From Biomphalaria glabrata (Eukaryota; Mollusca; Gastropoda; Planorbidae), in assembly GCF_947242115.1 (NCBI RefSeq), contig NC_074713.1, forward strand, positions 26,384,378-26,448,377: a stretch of 64,000 nucleotides of DNA. Reading direction: 5' to 3'. Position 1 is the stretch's first letter. Every line of letters begins with the position of its first letter. Below are positions 23,841 to 35,188 of the stretch, in pieces. The notes under the pieces were generated by a model. That model did not search any database. It was given only the letters and a program-made list of their open reading frames with translations, and was not told the origin of the DNA. The translations under genes were made by a program, and so were the position numbers.

Positions 23841-24047
23841 AGACTCTGTTTGTAATTTTGTTTAAATAAATATATTTTGTTTTATTTGAAGTTGTACAAT
23901 GAAGGTGTTACATTAAAAAAAATATTAATGAGAGATATTCATCTGAAAAAATATAACACAGAAATTAAATGGTTCGCTTTTTGGTGTATCCGGTGTACAG
24001 AATAAAAGAGCTGTTGATAAACTATGTTTGAAAAAGGTATAAACTAC

Positions 24048-24048
<1 letters not shown>

Positions 24049-24126
<78 letters not shown>
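24049..24126. repeat. (TA)n microsatellite
   Basis: About 39 AT/TA dinucleotides. It is the target of the element that follows and continues after its right end at 25753. Confidence 0.95.
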
Positions 24127-24128
<2 letters not shown>

Positions 24129-25752
24129 TGGGCGTAGCCAGGATTTTTTTTCGGGGAGGGTTTTGGGGGGGGGGATTTCCCCCCCCCCGGACCCCCCCCC
24201 CCCCACGCGAAAAAAATATATATATGTGTGTGTACATAATTAATCTTTATTACATTCTGACCCTTTCGGAAGACGTTTATTGTTTATTGTAGACTCCCCG
24301 CCCTTGCTAGCAAGGGGGTCTGGGGGAGTTTGCAGCGCTCCCCCAGCGCGGGGCGAAGCCCCGCCGCCGAGCACTATTTCTGGTACTGAAAGCCAACAAA
24401 ATGCATATTCTGAGGTATCTACAGTGCATTATTTTGCTATTAAAAAGTTTTATTTCAAAAACCTAATGTGCTATTCTTACTGACTTAGACCCTCTCGCTG
24501 TTTCCGCAACTCTTATTTTGCGTAATTCATTTTGTCGGAAAACATGTCCCTCAAAACCTCATGCGACGATCTGTCACAACCTTACTAAGGATTCGACTCC
24601 CAGTTCGGTATATGATTTCTTTGATTTAGACCCGATCTCTATGACTGACTCCTAAAATCTGTCTTAGCCATCTTTGTTGAGACACATTTAATGATTTTCA
24701 ATTTCGGCAGAAGACTATTCACAATTAATTAATGGAGCCCAAGCCACTGTTAGAAATTTGTAACCTTTCTTGACTACGCTCTTGGAATTACATGCCTGTA
24801 TTTCGCTTTAGATTTTATATCGAAAAGGAAAGATTTTTCGTCAAATCATCTGTTTAGGGGTTTTAAACTAAAAAATCTCTGTTTTTTTTTTTGTTTTGTT
24901 TTGTTTTTAATTCAAAACCCCATTTAGCTATGATCATAGAGTTTGGTGACTGTAGTTTGCTTTAAAATAATATTGAAGAGAGAGGTTTTTAACTCGAAAC
25001 GCGCTGTATGGGAATTTTAAACTCAAAACCATCTGGAGGGGTTTTAAACTTTAAAGAAAAAGCCATCTGGAGGAGGGGGATTTAAACTCAAAACCCCTTT
25101 GGCTACGCTCATAGATTTTATAGTGTGTAATTTGCTTTTTTTTTATATTGAAGAGGTACTTTTTAGCTTCAAACCCCAACTGGAAGGGGGAGGGGGTTAA
25201 ACTCAAAACCCCCTTTGGCTACGCTCATAGAATTTTGAGTGTGTAATTTGCTTTTTGTATATTGAAGATGGGGTTATTGTAAATTTTGGATGGGGTTTTA
25301 AAATCAAAATCTTCCTCAACTGTGCTGTTGGAATTTGGGGATTGTTGTTTGCATTTTTTTTTTGTTTTGTTTTATAGAAGAGGGGGATTTAACAGCAAAA
25401 ACCTCTGGTAGGGGGTTTAAAATTCAAAACCCCCTGTAGGGGGTTTTAAACTCAAAGCCCCCTGGTAGAGGGATTTGTATCTCAAAACCCCCTGATAGGT
25501 GTTTTTAAAATCTCAAAACCCCCTGGTAGAGGGATTTAAACTCAAACCCCCTGCTAGAGGGTTTTTAACTCAAAACTGCCTCGGCTGTGCTGTGGTAAGT
25601 GATGATTTAGTATTAAAATCTCACCTAAAATAAACAAAATGAAAGCAAAAATCAGTCACTTAATTCCGCCCCCCCCCCTGCGGGGGGGGGGATTTCATTT
25701 CGGGGGGGGGGGTTGAACCCCAAGAACCCCCCCCCCCCTGGCTACGCCCATG
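24127..25752. mobile_element. hAT-like non-autonomous element with CATGGGCGTAGCCAGG ends
   Basis: Terminal inverted repeats CATGGGCGTAGCCAGG / CCTGGCTACGCCCATG (perfect 16 bp), inserted in a TA microsatellite so the target duplication cannot be read uniquely. The inside holds poly-G/poly-C runs, a GGGGCGAAGCCCC palindrome (24350), LINE-derived sequence (24480-24690), and many degenerate copies of an AACCCCCTGG / TTTAAACTCAAA unit (25010-25590). No transposase is visible. The call rests on the end sequence and on comparison with the elements at 31387, 56015 and 59321. Confidence 0.8.
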
Positions 25753-25904
25753 ATATATATATATATAAATATAAATATAACAGCTTTCGACTTAGTCAGA
25801 ACCAGGAATCGATACCAAAGAGAATATCAACGAATCCATAAATAAACATGATTTCGCCATTTTGACTACATTAGTCTTATCTCTAAGTTAGAACTGTGTC
25901 AAAA

Positions 25905-26004
25905 ATGAGACTTCTCTGGCTGCTTCTGAGCTGTGTGTGTCTACAATGCATAGGTACAGTAGTCGTTATTGTATTTAGTCCATTTATCCATCCCTCCATC
26001 CGTC

Positions 26005-26061
<57 letters not shown>

Positions 26062-26079
26062 ATCTATCTATCCATCTAT

Positions 26080-26174
<95 letters not shown>

Positions 26175-26958
26175 CGCTAATAAGGGAACTCGCGAATAAA
26201 GAGAGACGCGAATATAGGAACTCGTAAATAAAGCTTGTTATGAATAAAGCAAGTTATATTGATTGTATATTGAATCAAAGTAAATAATGAACATTTTAAC
26301 ATCTTCTACAGGAGCGTCAGACTTAGACGCATGCCCTGCAGGACTGCCCAGAGATCAGTACTTACAAGTACATGGCGGCTACTGTTACAGGTTCGTCACA
26401 TTCCGCCATGCGACACACTCCGCTGCCAAGTCTGACTGCGAAAGTAACGGCGGGCACCTGGTTTACGTGCGGGACCAAGAGACGCAGAGTTACATCTACG
26501 ACCAGCTGGCCCACACCTACCGGGACTCCTTCGACAAGGTGTGGCTAGGCCTCAACGACATCACTACGGAAGGTGTATACCTGTGGGAGGACGGCACAGC
26601 CCTGTCGTACTCCAACTGGGACTATGGTCAGGGCCCCAGCTCCTCCTCCTTCGGCCACGATACCAAAGACTGTGTGGTGGTGGACATGTTGTCCGAAGGG
26701 AAGTGGCAGGAGAATGCGTGCGAGACCAGCTCGTTTCTAATCTTGTTCTCGGGCGCCGAGAGCCACTCGTACATCTGCCAGTACCCTGCCCGCATCTTGT
26801 CCCAGACGGTGATCATTCACCTTGGGGATATCACGACCCAGTCTGTCGTGTCCCTGGTTAACCATTGTCCAGCTTTAACATGCACTTTGGGTTGCAGTTC
26901 AGTTATCTTCGTCTACGACCCAAACACAGGCTGCCCTGCATGCGCATGCGCTAATTAA
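25905..26958 (+). CDS. L2: secreted CTLD lectin with antistasin-like tail
   Basis: Two exons, 25905-25953 and 26312-26958, giving 231 aa. Exon 1 encodes the signal peptide MRLLWLLLSCVCLQCIG; donor G|GTACAG, acceptor TTCTACAG, phase 1. CTLD about residues 23-174 with six cysteines: CPAGLPRDQYLQVHGGYCYR, VWLGLND, NWDYGQGPSS, DCVVVD, GKWQENAC, SYICQY. EPN/QPD is replaced by GQGPSS and WND by WQEN, so calcium-dependent sugar binding is uncertain. A short linker (175-201) and a six-Cys tail (202-231: CPALTCTLGCS...GCPACACAN) follow. The 358-bp intron is nearly half filled by a CTAT microsatellite. A CTTATCT (GATA-type) motif lies 23 nt upstream of the ATG. Its poly(A) signal may be AATAAA near 27193. 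Extracellular by signal peptide; ligand unknown. Confidence 0.93.
26005..26171 (+). repeat. (CTAT)n microsatellite in the L2 intron
   Basis: About 40 tetranucleotides with few interruptions, just after the donor of exon 1. Confidence 0.95.
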
Positions 26959-28080
26959 ATGCACTAAAGCGGATGCATTACAAGTTATTTCTGTTGTTTA
27001 TACGTTGTTTTTTAACAATTTTTTTAAATATTGTTTTTCTTGTTCTTTCAATACTTTCTGTTTTGTTGTTCTGTCTCTGTCCGTCATGTTAAGATCTCAA
27101 AAACCAAATGCTGTTGAAAATACAATTTCTGTATTGTCAGTAGCTGCATCGGCTACCCTTGGTCATCTGGAAGTGGATCCTTTTGCTCTTATAATAAATA
27201 TATCAATTGTTTTCTTTTTCGTACAAATACACCAATTTTAAAACCTTTTTTAAACAAGCATGTCAAAGTCTTATCGAGTATTAAGCAACAAAAACACACA
27301 TAATTACTATATTAAACAGTTTGATATTTTTAGCACACAAAAAAACAACATATGTACATATATAAGCAAGTAATATATACATATTATAATATAACAACGA
27401 TGCAATAGACACGTTGTGTCGATTCGCACCCACAATACTGCAATATATTGATGTCTATCTGCAGTGTGAAATGTGAGTACAACTGACTAGTAGGGGCCGC
27501 CCACGAGTTTCTAACTCCGTTTATTTTGTTTCGTTGAAATGTTCTTTTTTTAAAAATCGAAATGCTTACTTTAAAAACAGCACTTTGTTCGTAAACATTG
27601 AAAAACTTAGATTGGTGAAAAGTAACTTAATTACACACTACTGCTAACAGGTTAAAATTGTTAATGATAGTAGTAATAATAATAATAATAATAACAACAG
27701 CGTACATTTTAAGTGTAATAAAAGTAATGTCTTTCATTCCGAAGATTAATTAGGAGTGCGGTGTTTTATATTACTACGCAAACCCAGTTTTATCCTACAA
27801 TTTTTTCCCACATATGATGCAGACTAAGCCATCGCACATTTTACATATTAAAAAAACGTACATAAAATCTTTGTTAATATGCTGTTAATGGTTGAAACGA
27901 TTAAAATTAGAGCAATAATACCAATATATTAAAACTGAATAACCAAATAAAAAAAAAAGAAGAAAATTTGATGTTGCCAGATGGGCTTTCCAATTGTATG
28001 GATTTTATTTTGTCCCCTTCTCCATTGGGTTTGTTCATTGTTTCTTGTATAGGTTTCAGGGGCTCCTTCAGAAATAAAGA
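26959..28080. other. Spacer downstream of L2
   Basis: AT-rich with an AAT run at 27675. Holds the L2 3' UTR, otherwise no supported feature. Confidence 0.45.
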
Positions 28081-28200
28081 TTCTTACGTCCTAGCCTAGA
28101 CCTCCAGCAGGACATTAGGGGATAACATTGGCACGGTTCGAACGCAAGACCGTCGGTGCGACAAGCGCAAGTGTATACCACGTCACCAGGCAACCATTTT
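28081..28200 (-). repeat. tRNA-like SINE remnant
   Basis: Read on the minus strand: GGTTGCCTGGTGACGTGG, then GCGTTCGAACC as B box about 55 nt later. Not a complete tRNA fold; probably a SINE head. Confidence 0.45.
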
Positions 28201-28734
28201 TTGTTAATGGCTACTCTGTAATCCTTGTTTAATACATTTTGTCGTTAGTTCTTTACGTTGATTCTATTTTACAATTATTATATAAAAAAATTAAATGCAT
28301 TCAGTTAATAATGTGAATTGGCAGCAATTTAAACAGATCTATTTCTATTCATAGACTTCAATTTTTGTATATCACAAGATGGCCGAGAGATTTAAACTTC
28401 AAGTTACAGGACTTGATAAGACTTTAAAAAGTGCGCATTGACAATCTAAACTTGGGTTCGTGATAAGAAAAAATTGATTTAAAAAAAAAGATTTCCGTCA
28501 ATGTTGTAGATTTCTCAGAGGTAAAACCTTATGTAATTAACTGTTTTAACGTCCACTAAGATTACGCTTATTGCAAAAGTAAACCGCACTTAAAAAAATA
28601 TCTGGCACGCCTTTCTAACTTGTCATGCTAAACAATGATGAGCAACAATAAAGCTTATCTAATCAATCTTTTAACAATCAACTTCATAAAACGCGTCTTT
28701 TATAGGCTAGGTTTAGCACAAAGAAGATTAACTA

Positions 28735-28874
28735 TACTGTAACCAGGCTCTCTGCAAACACTACACCAAATAACACAGCCAATTCAAAGAACTTAACAAC
28801 TCAGGGCTCTTTAATGTCTAATAATTCAACAGTCAATACTGTACGATTGGCAACATGTAACTGTGACTGTACCA
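28735..28874. mobile_element. LTR-like fossil fragment
   Basis: Shares CAGGCTCTCTGCAAAC and CTCAGGGCTC with the LTR-like fossil starting at 44668. Partial and old; a 53-bp minisatellite arose next to or within it. Confidence 0.4.
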
Positions 28875-29302
28875 ATGCTTTACAGCAGATAACCGAACTG
28901 CCGTAGAAACTACGTGCTATTGTACAAAGGCTTTACAGCAGATAACCGAACTGCCGTAGAAACTACGTGCTACTGTACCAATGCTTTACAGCAGATAACC
29001 GAACTGCCGTAGAAACTACGTGCTACTGTACCAATGCTTTACAGCAGATAACCGAACTGTCGTAGAAACTACGTGCTACTGTACCAATGCTTTACAGCAG
29101 ATAAACGAACTGTCGTAGAAACTACGTGCTACTGTACCAATGCTTTACAGCAGATAAACGAACTGCCGTAGAAACTACGTGCTACTGTACAAAGGCTTTA
29201 CAGCAGATAACCGAACTGCTGTAGAAACTACGTGCTACTGTACAAATGCTTTACAGCAGATAACCGAACTGTCGTAGAAACTACGTACTACTGTACCAAA
29301 CT
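28875..29302. repeat. Minisatellite, 53-bp unit, 8 copies
   Basis: Unit begins GCTTTACAGCAGATAACCGA and includes GTAGAAACTACGTGCTACTG; the stretch GTAGAAACTAC can form a hairpin. Copies start at about 53-bp intervals from 28875 to 29247 and differ at few positions. Confidence 0.95.
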
Positions 29303-29373
29303 CAACTGAACACTCCACCCGCTCCTGGATTCGTACTGGATTTAACTCCCGGCCAGAGAATGAGAGATGAGAG

Positions 29374-29374
<1 letters not shown>

Positions 29375-29437
<63 letters not shown>

Positions 29438-29446
29438 TAGAGAGAG
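29375..29446. repeat. (TA)n(GA)n microsatellite
   Basis: TA run followed by GA run. It makes the minus strand look open as a Leu/Ser-rich frame, which is not a gene. Confidence 0.9.
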
Positions 29447-30044
29447 AGAGGTGTAGCTGAATAAGAGGATGAAAGAGGAAAAGAGAAAGGAATGAATAGA
29501 GAGAGATAAGAAAGAAGTCATTACACGAAGAAGGTACAAAAAATAGAAAAAAAAAATGTCCTCTCCTGAAAAAAGAAATAAAAACAGAGAGCACCAGATG
29601 TTTGTGTACGAATGTATGTTTCTTTTTAGACTTGTAAAGTTCCATCAAGCAATTTTTACATATTAACAAAACAACAACAAAACTAATCTTACATTCTACA
29701 GGGTTGACAAAATACAAGCAGCCTGACTGAAATAAATATGTGAGCAACTTAAAACTAAACAACCCCCTTTCCCTTCAAGTTTTACTCAGCTATGCTGTCT
29801 ATCTGTTTAATATACAAATGTCTGCATGTTATAAATATATTATAGCAGGGTTTAATAGCAACAGCAAATCCAATGCCATGCAAATGTCCATTAACTAAAT
29901 GGCACCAAGATGTCAATAAATTGCATGTATTCTTATATTTTTTATGATTTTTAGACTTTCTTTAGAGTTTTTGTTTTACGCCAAATAGAGATGGTTTTAA
30001 TCCATTCTTCTAGAATACTCAAGTTAAACATAAAAAAAAAGAAG
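29447..30044. other. Spacer downstream of L3
   Basis: AT-rich. Carries the L3 3' UTR (minus strand); no other feature recognised. Confidence 0.4.
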
Positions 30045-33000
30045 TTAAAACGTATCGCATGAACATTCAGGGCATGCGTTAATTTTAACTACACTACAAC
30101 CCAAAGAACAAACTACAGATGGACATGTGATAGAAGAAACGCTTGTGTTGTCTGTAAATAAGCTCTGCACCCCACCATCAGAAGTGGTCTCAATCACGAC
30201 AGTGGTTTCCGTAGTCGTTTGGACTTCGTCAGTAGTCGTGACTGATGTCTGACTGTGAGACACCGTACTTAGCTCCACATGGACGTGATACTGGCAAATA
30301 AAGATGTGGGCCTCATGGGGAACAATAGCAGGATCCGCCCCGCAACTAACATCCCGCCATTTCCCAGCCGCTGCAATGTCCATGACTACGCAGTCATGAG
30401 GTTCATGGTCTGCCGTAGCTGTCGGGCCTTCGCCTGCCGCCCAGTGGGTGAACACCGAGATGGTATTATCGTCCCAGACATAATGGTTCTCTCGGACACT
30501 ATCGCTAAGCCCAATCCACGGCCTTGCCGTGGGAAGTCCATAGGTGTGTAAAAGCTGGCGGTAGAGGTAGTTCTGGGTCTCCAAGTTCTTAATCAGCGCC
30601 AAGGTGCCCCCGTTCCTCTGGCAATAGGCCTTGGCCACATTATGGGTCACTTGCCTGTAGACCACAAACTCGTAGCACAGGTTGCCTCTCACCTGAAGGT
30701 ACCGGTCTCTAATTAGGTTAGGTGGGCACACATCCGTCTGCTGCGCTGCTTTAACAAAAAAAAAAAAAAGAAGGGTTAAAATTATTAATCAATTAATCAT
30801 GTGAAACGGGAATAGCGGTTAATAGTTTTGTGTGGTTTGTCTGTCTGTCGGCAAGTCCCTTTTTGATCTCAAAAACTCTAAGGACACATTTCTCAGCAGC
30901 TTGGAATGATAAGAGAGGAGAAAGTCCATTGTGGTTTTGAGCTTAGTCTCTAAGGACACATTTCTCAGCAGCTTGGAATGATAAGAGAGGAGAAAGATAG
31001 ATTTGTGTTCATTCTCAAAGTACGTTCATTACAATGTTCGGGGAACTGCTGGATATAATGAACTGTGATGTTCCTGTCTACTTATACAATTATCGATTAA
31101 TCTTTACCAGTGAAAACATATCGTAACATTAAAGAAAGATATATCAATTAAACAAAATTAAAAAAAAACATAACTTTAATAGCACTTCACATTGTCATTA
31201 TTATTATTATTATTTAAAAAATCAAAAACGTTAAATTTTTAATGAAGCGCTGTACTTAAAATTAGAAAGTTACTTTCCTTAAATAGATTTCATACTAAAG
31301 TAGAATAGAACAGAGCAGGATCTGAGATGACCTCCGATTGGGAACAGAGCAGGATCTGAGATGACCTCCGATTGGGAACAGAGCAGCAGGGGCGTAACTA
31401 GGGATTTGGGGGCCCGGGGGGATTGACCTCTTTGGGGGCCCCTTGCATTTTGACATTCGACATATGATATGGAATAATGTACGCATAATTATATAAGCCC
31501 CAAATCAAATTGGTTCAGTATATCAGTAAACTTAACAAAAAGTAATCAAGACTCTTTTAATGAATAAAAGCTTTGTTTATTAGTTAAATAATGCACAAGT
31601 GACAAATCTCAATTGATATCGCTTCACGTCGTGCATTCTGTGCAGCAAAGATATCTATAACATCAACTTCATCGATACTTTCTAGTATTTGTGACTTCAC
31701 TGACATTAAAGCCATGATAAGCCTTTCTTGTGTCATTGTGCTCCTGAGATAGCTTTTGATGAACTTGAGCTTTGAGAATGATCTCTCACATGACGTAATG
31801 GAAGTGGCCTGAGTTAGCAGTATTCGGAGGAGGTTGCAAAGTTTTTACCATATGAAGCCTGTTTCCTCAATATGTCTATTGAGGATTGTATTACTAGTTT
31901 GTTGATGAAAAGTGCTCGTGCACCAATGACATCATACAAACAGGAAAAGTAGCACAGTTTGTCATAAGCGGGTCTTCATCTAACAGGTGTCTTGGTTCAA
32001 GAAGAAACCCAAAGGTATCCATTTTCTTTCCAGCCTTTGAAATCTGCCCTTCATCTCCATATAAAATCTGTCCAGCACGTTTGAATTGTAGTTCTATTGA
32101 CAGTCCTACATTAGAACTCAACTTCCCATCAAGTCTTTTCTTTCTTCTATAGCTTTTATATAGCGTTACTTTCATGCTTATAGCATGCTCAGAGCGCTTT
32201 GGTCCAATCTAGGAGTTGGTTTTCCGTTCTGCCTTTAGGCGCTCAGTAAACGCAACTCTGCCCGAGTCGGGTGTCGAACCTCGAGTCCCCTTCTAGGTAG
32301 CCAAGACAAGCCAAGTTCAAGCGCACTTAGCCTCTCGACCACGCTTCCCACAGGGATTACAGGGAATCCATAGTATTCACTACCTTCTTTTGCTTTTTTG
32401 ATGGATTGGGTTTTTGTCAGTTTCTCATCATTTTGCAGAAAGCATGAAAGGGTACTAATTTCTTTAGCAGCTTTCCATATATGCAGTCCAGACTTTTGTA
32501 GTTTCTTCCGAAGTATATTAATTGGGAGCAAGAGCTTTGACCAGAATTCAAGATAGGCAAAAAATTCTTAATTTTCCACTGCATGAAGAAGATTCTGTCC
32601 TAATATTATATGGTACTACGTCATTGTTGGTTGTTTATGTTTTGTGCGCAAGCAAAAGGATTCAGAGCATACAAAAGTGGGAAAGATCCATATCTCGTTA
32701 TGCTCGAGTATAGAAATACTCCGATAAGTGGACTGCCGTATTCACCATCACAACTGGTGACGAGTAGAAGACTCAGGGAATCATTTGAACTGATCCCAAA
32801 CTATTGAAACCATCGGTAGCTGAAAATGCAGAGACATTACTCAACGAACGACAGATGAAAAGCAAAGTGAAATACAATGCAAAAGCAAGACTACCTAAAG
32901 ATTATTCTGTCGGAGAGTTCGTCTAGGTCAAACATGATGGCTGCCTGGTCGTGCGGTTTGCACGCTGGACTGTCGTTCAGATTTATCGATGGTCCCGGGT

Positions 33001-35032
33001 TCAAACCCTGCCCGCTCCCATCCCCCGTCGTCCTGCGGGAGGTTTGGACTAGGAAGTAATTATCTTCAACTCTGAAGGAACATCCGAAACATGTAAAACA
33101 TTTTACAACATGGCAGAAAGCAGTTGTCATAAAAAACATTCAGCACCCAGATCTTACATCATAAAGACAAACGGAAAAACATACAGAAGAAATCAACGCT
33201 TTTTGAATAAGAGTTTCGATGAAGACATCTCTGGGTACTATGATACCGATGGAGACAATGAACTGCAAACTGTTGGAACAAACGAAACAGACAGTTATAG
33301 ACCAACGTCTAGAGAACTTGTTGTGCCAGTCAAGACAACCAGAAGTGGACGAATTGTTAAAGTTCCTAGTAGACAGGGCCGGCCTAAGGCCACTGCAGCC
33401 TATGCGGTCGCAGTGGGCCCCGCGCTTTCATAGGACACGCGCTAATTCTAAGTGTACATTATTAAATTAAACCATTATAACGTATATAAAATAACAGGGT
33501 TTTCGTGACCTCCTGATTTTCCAGGGCCTCCAGGAAATCTCATGAAAAGGCAAAATATACGATAAAGTCCTGAACTTTTTTTGAATTTATTCAAATCTCC
33601 TGAAGAATAGACGAAATTGACATTTAGGGGTGCCAATAAATAAAAAGTGGCATTTCGAGCTTTCATTTGATAAAAATGTATTGCAAAGACGAAAGTAGGC
33701 CTATTTTCTAATTCAAAAAAAATAATATTGACATTATGCTCATCCCAACCCAGACTAGGCCCCGCGCGATCAGTTTTGCATAGGGCCCCCAAATGGTAGA
33801 TATCACTCTTAATAAGAACTTTAAAAGGAAGGGTGTGATAATAACTTCAAAAGGAAGGATGTGCTAATATTATATGATATTACGTTATTGTTTGTTGTTT
33901 ATGTTTTGTGCGAAAGCAAAAGGATTAGATGGAAATAAAAATAGACTTTCCATTGGATTGAGGAAAGATGAATAGAGGGGTAATAACTCGAGTGTGAAGT
34001 TTAATTCTGAAATTATAGACGCCAAACCCGAATAATGGAATATTCTTGCATTATTAAGAATAACTTTAGGATATGTTATACTCGATTCTGTAAATTTTGC
34101 TTCAAGGTTAATTAGTGTAGCCATAAAATACTCGCCATTTACATCTATTATTAGTAAAGGTAACAAGATACCTGGAATTCGCTGTATATCATGCAGTTTT
34201 ATTCGTGGCAACAAAGTTTAAAATGTAAAACTAACTTTAAAAAAAACTTTGATCTCTGTGGGAAAAAATATTTTTAAAATGTCAACAAAGTCAACGTACT
34301 GATAGACCTAGATCTAGGTTTAGTCTGTGTGATAAATTTTTAATCCATAAATGTTGAAAAAAAAGACACCCGTTGACACTATTTGTCAATCAAATATATT
34401 AATTTATGTATTTACAAATAAATTTCGGAAACCCATTTGGGGGCCCCCCCTAGGTGGGGGCCCGGGGGGATTTTAAATTTCTCCCCCCCCCCTCCCCCCC
34501 CCCCTTAGTTACGCCACTGCAGAGCAGGATCTGAGATGACCTCCTATAGAGGACAAAGAAGGATCTGAGATGACCTCCTATAGAGAACAGAGAAGGATCA
34601 GAGATGACCTCCAATAGGGAACAGAGCAGGATCAGAACTGGGAACCAAAGTGACGCCAGTCCGAAGCTCATAGCAGACGACCAGGTAGCCAATCGGAGAT
34701 CAGAGCGAGGGCGAGGGGCTAGTTAAGACATGTGGACAACATCCAGCAACATAGTGTGGCCGATGACCAAATCGTTTTGATGTGAGGAAATATTTCTGTT
34801 GTGTTACAAAATGTTTCTGAAACAACTAGTTTAAATGAATAAGACAATGAAAACATATTGTTCAAGCTTCCTATTGGGTTTACAGTACAGCCTACACATA
34901 AAATAAAACCTACAAGCAACTAAATCTAACCTTTTAAAAGAGTTTACAATTTCAAATGTAAAACTTGTCTCCCTTACCCAGATTTAGAAAACAAAGTGTA
35001 GACAGCAAGACAATTGTTGTCACAGAAAACAT
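30045..35032 (-). CDS. L3: secreted CTLD lectin with antistasin-like tail
   Basis: Two exons: 35032-34978 (signal peptide MFSVTTIVLLSTLCFLNLG, donor G|GTAAGG) and 30748-30045 (acceptor GTTAAAG, phase 1); 252 aa. CTLD about 25-172: CPPNLIRDRYLQVRGNLCYE, PWIGLSD, HWAAGEGPTA, DCVVMD, GKWRDVSC, FICQY; six cysteines, no clear EPN/QPD or WND. The 54-residue linker is rich in T, S and V. The tail (227-252) reads CPSVVCSLGCSVVK..ACPECSCDTF, shorter than in L5/L6 between Cys3 and Cys4. The 4.2 kb intron contains a whole hAT element packed with other insertions. AGATAAG lies 48 nt upstream of the ATG, within a 12-mer (TTAGTCTTATCT) also present upstream of L2. Closest in style to L4. Confidence 0.92.
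30795..30880 (+). repeat. CCGAAAGG-family fragment
   Basis: Retains AGTTTTGTGTGGTTTGTCTG then a GTCTGTC run, the middle part of the family seen whole at 23425 and 62412. Intronic to L3. Confidence 0.5.
30888..30998. repeat. Tandem duplication of a ~61-bp unit
   Basis: CTAAGGACACATTTCTCAGC ... GAGAGGAGAAAG occurs twice, identical over about 48 bp. Confidence 0.9.
31306..31386. repeat. 35-bp minisatellite, left part
   Basis: Unit GAACAGAGCAGGATCTGAGA.. plus TGACCTCCGATTGG. The array continues at 34520 after the hAT element, which split it. Confidence 0.9.
32190..32356 (-). mobile_element. tRNA-derived SINE (family S2)
   Basis: On the minus strand: AAGCGTGGTCGAGAGGCTAA (A box), GAGGTTCGACACCCGACTCG (B box), then CTGAGCGCCTAAAGGCAG body. 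A class familiar from snail genomes (from memory). It interrupts the hAT transposase sequence. Confidence 0.8.
32935..33106 (+). mobile_element. SINE S1 copy within the LTR fossil
   Basis: Same body as 22638 with B box GGGTTCAAACCC. Flanked by a short duplication AACATG (just before ATGGCTGCC, and again after CATTTTAC). Confidence 0.8.
33375..33796. repeat. Small GC-ended repeat element
   Basis: Begins CAGGGCCGGCCTAAGGCC with GTGGGCCCCGCGC nearby and ends with a mirrored GGCCCCGCGCGATC ... AGGGCCCCCAAATG. Looks like a small non-autonomous DNA element; I could not define its exact ends or target duplication. Confidence 0.45.
33935..34210 (-). mobile_element. DDE (IS630/Tc1-like) transposase scrap
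   Basis: Minus strand reads ITYPKVILNNARIFHYSG and LELLPLYSSFLNPMESLF, the second and third catalytic regions of IS630/Tc1-mariner-type transposases. The usual DNA(R/S)IH aspartate is Asn here and the rest is missing, so it is dead. Confidence 0.6.
34520..34640. repeat. 35-bp minisatellite, right part
   Basis: Three or four further units (GGATCTGAGATGACCTCC core) continuing the array that begins at 31306. Confidence 0.9.
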
Positions 35033-35134
35033 GGCGAGTTGACCCGAGGTTAGGTCTAGCCTATAGAAATATACTTAGTCTTATCTAAGCAATCGTTTGA
35101 TTAGCATTTACATGAGTAATTAGCAAAACTACAA

Positions 35135-35188
<54 letters not shown>

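Larger units (their letters stand above)
32560..33930 (+). mobile_element. Gypsy-type LTR retrotransposon fossil
   Basis: Recognisable parts: integrase C-terminal sequence with MLEYRNTPISGLPYSPSQL (32690-32760) and a downstream stretch with RSYIIKTNGKTYRRN (33150-33200), typical of Gypsy/Ty3-like integrase ends; LTR-like sequence (CTAATATTATATG...TTTATGTTTTGTGCG) occurs at about 32594 and again at 33862. Partial, broken in several places, and interrupted by a SINE at 32935 and by another repeat at 33375. Old; it lies within the hAT element. Confidence 0.7.
31387..34519 (-). mobile_element. hAT element, 3.1 kb, degraded and filled with insertions
   Basis: Ends CAGGGGCGTAACTAGGG / CCTTAGTTACGCCACTG form imperfect terminal inverted repeats, flanked by a perfect 8-bp duplication CAGAGCAG (31379-31386 and 34520-34527), the hAT hallmark. 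The minus strand at 31796-31616 encodes CERSFSKLKFIKSYLRSTMT and DVIDIFAAQNARRE, the hAT C-terminal dimerisation region (ZMYM/TTF-type); more transposase sequence lies at 32531-31894 in separate frames. Inside are a SINE (32190), an LTR-element fossil (32560-33930), another SINE and a DDE transposase scrap. It lies in the L3 intron. Confidence 0.88.

Noticed and set aside
25010-25590. CRISPR-like array
   Set aside because: Degenerate AACCCCCTGG units within a hAT-like element in an animal genome; no conserved direct repeats with unique spacers.
25896-26199. YLSI repeat protein
   Set aside because: Frame through the CTAT microsatellite; only its first codons (25905-25953) are real coding sequence, as the L2 signal exon.
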